DNA of 8,468 nucleotides. It comes from Muribaculaceae bacterium. Its GTDB lineage: Bacteria; Bacteroidota; Bacteroidia; Bacteroidales; Muribaculaceae. The notes under the pieces are model-generated. The model had not been told where the DNA came from. It worked only from the letters and a program-made list of their open reading frames with translations, and did no database searches. Positions 6,570 through 8,468 of the stretch are shown here, piece by piece (position 1 is the stretch's first letter; every line of letters starts with the position of its first letter). The DNA lies in NCBI GenBank assembly GCA_009775535.1, contig VSPW01000078.1:1-8468 (forward strand). Direction: 5' to 3'. The translations under genes and the position numbers were made by a program.

Positions 6570-8315
6570 ATGAAATATAATATTAAATTTAACATATTGG
6601 CAGCCGCAGTGGCAATGAGTGTTGTGCCGTCTGTGGCATATGGGCAGGCTGAAGAGCTTTCCAACACCATAACTATAGACCGTATAATTGTCCCGGAGGA
6701 ACGGGCCGTGACCCGCATAGGTGCTGTGCCGGAGTTGCTTCCGCCGCGGGTGAAGGTGAAGCGGCTGTTGTTTGCTGAATATGGTGAGTCATCGGAGATA
6801 ACCCGTTCGCTCATGTCCACAAAGCCTGTGCAGTGGGGCGATACTGTCGTGCTGCCATACAGGGGCTATGTTTCGGCCGCGTATTTACCGCTTTTCAATG
6901 CGTCTGTATCGGCGGGGTATAGGGTGGCGGATACACGTAACACCAAGGCTGATGTATGGATGCAGTATGATGGTTTCTCATACAAAGGGAAATGGGCTGA
7001 TGATGCCGTTGCAGGCCACAATGACGGGAGCTACAGGGAGAATTCGGTGAGCCTTGGCGGCTCGTTACGCCAGTATATAGGCGTAGGATCTGTGCTGTCG
7101 GCAGATGCCGGATATACTTACTATGATGTGTCGCAACCGTTTGTTGGCAATGGATTTGCTACAGGTGCTAACCGCTTCGATATCGGGCTGTGCTGGACGA
7201 GCGATCATAGGGGCTGGGACTATCATGCTGCTGCAGGGTTCTCGATGTTCGGGTTCACTAAAGGTGCAGTGTATGATGCGCCTGAAGGTGTTACGGAGGA
7301 GCTGCATTGGCGGCCTGTAAATGAATATTCCTTCAATGTCAAAGGCGGTGTCGAGGCCAAGTTCCGTGAGATGTCACGCCTTGGTTTTGATGCGGATGTC
7401 ACTTTTGTACATTTTGGCCATACAGGCGTGCTAGGTACGGCCTACGTTGGCGGGATGCCGTCAATAGAAGAGGGTAGCCCGTTGACCAGGGGGCTGATAA
7501 GGCTGACCCCGTATTATGTCTTTAAGTCAGGGGCGGTTGACCTGAGGCTTGGAGCGCGTGTGGATGTGACATCCCATGGCGGCAAGGCTATCCATGTTGC
7601 CCCCGATGTGCTTTTCGGATGGAGTCCTGAGGCGGCTTTCGCCTTTTATGCAAAGGCCGGTGGAGGCGAGCATCTCAACACGCTGGCGTCGCTGTGGGAC
7701 TATACGCATATGATGTCGCCGTCGCTCACGTACGGATTCAGCCATATCCCGCTGTCGGTTGAGACTGGAATTACTATTGGTGAGATAAAAGGGTTCAGCG
7801 CAGTTTTGTCGGCGGGGTATACACGGGCGAATGACTGGCTGATGCCAGTGGTGGTTGGCGGCCGATGCCTGGCCTTTGAGCGTGTGGACATGCGTGGATG
7901 GCATATCGCAGGGCATATCTCTTACCGTTACAGGAATCTGGTAGGCATCCATGCTGGTTATGAAGCTGCTCCCCAGTCGTCGAACAACGGGTATTACCTG
8001 TGGCGGGACAGGGCGAAGTGGATAGCGTGCGCCGGGCTTGAATTCAGGCCGGTCGATGCGCTGGAAGTCACATTTGACTATAATTACCGTTCGGGAAGGC
8101 GTGGCAGGTATGTTGCCGGAGACATGTCCGGGGAGGTGTCCATGGTAGGGTTGCGTCCGGTCGGTTCGCTTGATATCGGGGCGTCATACCGCATAACTGA
8201 AGCCCTTACCGCAACGTTGGATCTCAACAATGTGTTCAACCGTCACTATTATGGCTTTGCGGGGATTCCTGGCAGGGGATTTAACGGTCTGGCGGGTGTA
8301 AGTTACAGATTTTAA
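6570..8315 (+). CDS. Outer-membrane beta-barrel, TonB-dependent-receptor-like but without a plug
   Basis: The 581-residue product has a signal peptide (MKYNIKFNILAAAVAMSVVP..., cleavage likely after AYG at 23-25). A polar, proline-rich N-terminal segment (about 26-90, including PEERAVTRIGAVPELLPPRV) follows. The rest is alternating amphipathic beta strands rich in Tyr, Gly and Trp. The C-terminus from about 535 (DIGASYRITEALTATLDLNN, then NRHYYGFAGIPGRGF, ending GVSYRF) matches the last strands of TonB-dependent receptors, including the terminal Phe used for BAM-mediated insertion. A normal receptor has an N-terminal plug of about 130-150 residues and a TonB box; neither is recognisable, and the protein is shorter than usual receptors. 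The ATG lies 19 nt after the TPR gene stop and is preceded by AGGA at 6563-6566, too close for a standard Shine-Dalgarno site. The two genes are probably co-transcribed. Proteins of this type occur in Bacteroidota as conserved hypotheticals or are labelled TonB-dependent receptors. Substrate and role are unknown: an open pore, or a barrel anchor for the TPR protein, are both possible. Confidence 0.85.
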   Translation: MKYNIKFNILAAAVAMSVVPSVAYGQAEELSNTITIDRIIVPEERAVTRIGAVPELLPPRVKVKRLLFAEYGESSEITRSLMSTKPVQWGDTVVLPYRGYVSAAYLPLFNASVSAGYRVADTRNTKADVWMQYDGFSYKGKWADDAVAGHNDGSYRENSVSLGGSLRQYIGVGSVLSADAGYTYYDVSQPFVGNGFATGANRFDIGLCWTSDHRGWDYHAAAGFSMFGFTKGAVYDAPEGVTEELHWRPVNEYSFNVKGGVEAKFREMSRLGFDADVTFVHFGHTGVLGTAYVGGMPSIEEGSPLTRGLIRLTPYYVFKSGAVDLRLGARVDVTSHGGKAIHVAPDVLFGWSPEAAFAFYAKAGGGEHLNTLASLWDYTHMMSPSLTYGFSHIPLSVETGITIGEIKGFSAVLSAGYTRANDWLMPVVVGGRCLAFERVDMRGWHIAGHISYRYRNLVGIHAGYEAAPQSSNNGYYLWRDRAKWIACAGLEFRPVDALEVTFDYNYRSGRRGRYVAGDMSGEVSMVGLRPVGSLDIGASYRITEALTATLDLNNVFNRHYYGFAGIPGRGFNGLAGVSYRF

Positions 8316-8377
8316 CATACAGGCCGGGCCAACGTCAGTTAAAAACGCCATTAAATCCAAAAAATAGAGGCACATAA

Positions 8378-8408
8378 TTGCCTGCATAAAAGAAAAATCG
8401 TATTTTTG
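8378..8408 (+). promoter_or_regulatory. Putative promoter for a gene beyond the right edge
   Basis: TATTTTTG (8401-8408) matches the -7 consensus TAnnTTTG. TTG at 8378-8380, in the context AATTG, lies 20 bp upstream, the expected -33 spacing. This is the only promoter in the window with both elements in place. Transcription would begin near 8415 and run rightward out of the window. An ATG at 8465-8467 could be the start codon, but too little sequence follows to tell. The rest of 8316-8468 is AT-rich with no gene, and no clear terminator stem follows the barrel gene. Confidence 0.55.
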
Positions 8409-8468
8409 CAAGCTGAAAAATATTGGAAAATATTAACCATACTTTTTAATAATTATTAGATCACATGC

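Noticed and set aside
8184..8411. 75-codon minus-strand open frame crossing the barrel gene's 3' end
   Set aside because: It overlaps the conserved C-terminal strands of the barrel gene on the opposite strand and shows no convincing protein features.

Overview
The window looks like chromosomal DNA from a Bacteroidales bacterium. Three things suggest this: Bacteroidota-type promoter -7 boxes (TAnnTTTG) in front of most transcription units, start codons without clear Shine-Dalgarno sequences, and a gene set of biosynthetic SpeA, an OmpA/TPR lipoprotein, a large periplasmic TPR protein and a TonB-receptor-like barrel. The fairly high GC of the genes and their AGG/CGG/GGG-rich codon use would fit a Muribaculaceae-like gut lineage, but that is only a guess. 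No mobile element, CRISPR array, tRNA or rRNA was seen.

Layout: (1) 1-1439, minus strand: the N-terminal three quarters of biosynthetic arginine decarboxylase (speA), cut by the window edge. (2) 1440-1713: a divergent intergenic region with a -7 box facing each way and a GC-rich stem-loop in the leader of the rightward gene. (3) 1714-3399, plus strand: a 561-residue lipoprotein with an N-terminal beta-rich region, an OmpA-like domain and C-terminal TPRs, with codon use typical of a highly expressed gene. (4) 3400-3555: a strong 15-bp stem-loop terminator, then a new -7 box. (5) 3556-6550, plus: a TPR protein of about 997 residues with a signal peptide, whose reading frame is broken by one apparent extra base near 3836-3838. 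(6) 6570-8315, plus: a 581-residue outer-membrane beta-barrel resembling the barrel of a TonB-dependent receptor without its plug, 19 nt after the TPR gene and so probably in the same operon. (7) 8316-8468: intergenic, with a good promoter for a gene beyond the right edge.

How the genes fit together: SpeA starts polyamine synthesis and appears unrelated to the rest. The other three genes all encode envelope proteins. The lipoprotein has its own promoter and terminator. The TPR protein and the barrel form a two-gene unit, plausibly a periplasmic scaffold plus an outer-membrane pore or anchor. The function of that pair is not evident from sequence and is the most interesting open question here, together with the frameshift that separates the TPR protein's secretion signal from its body.
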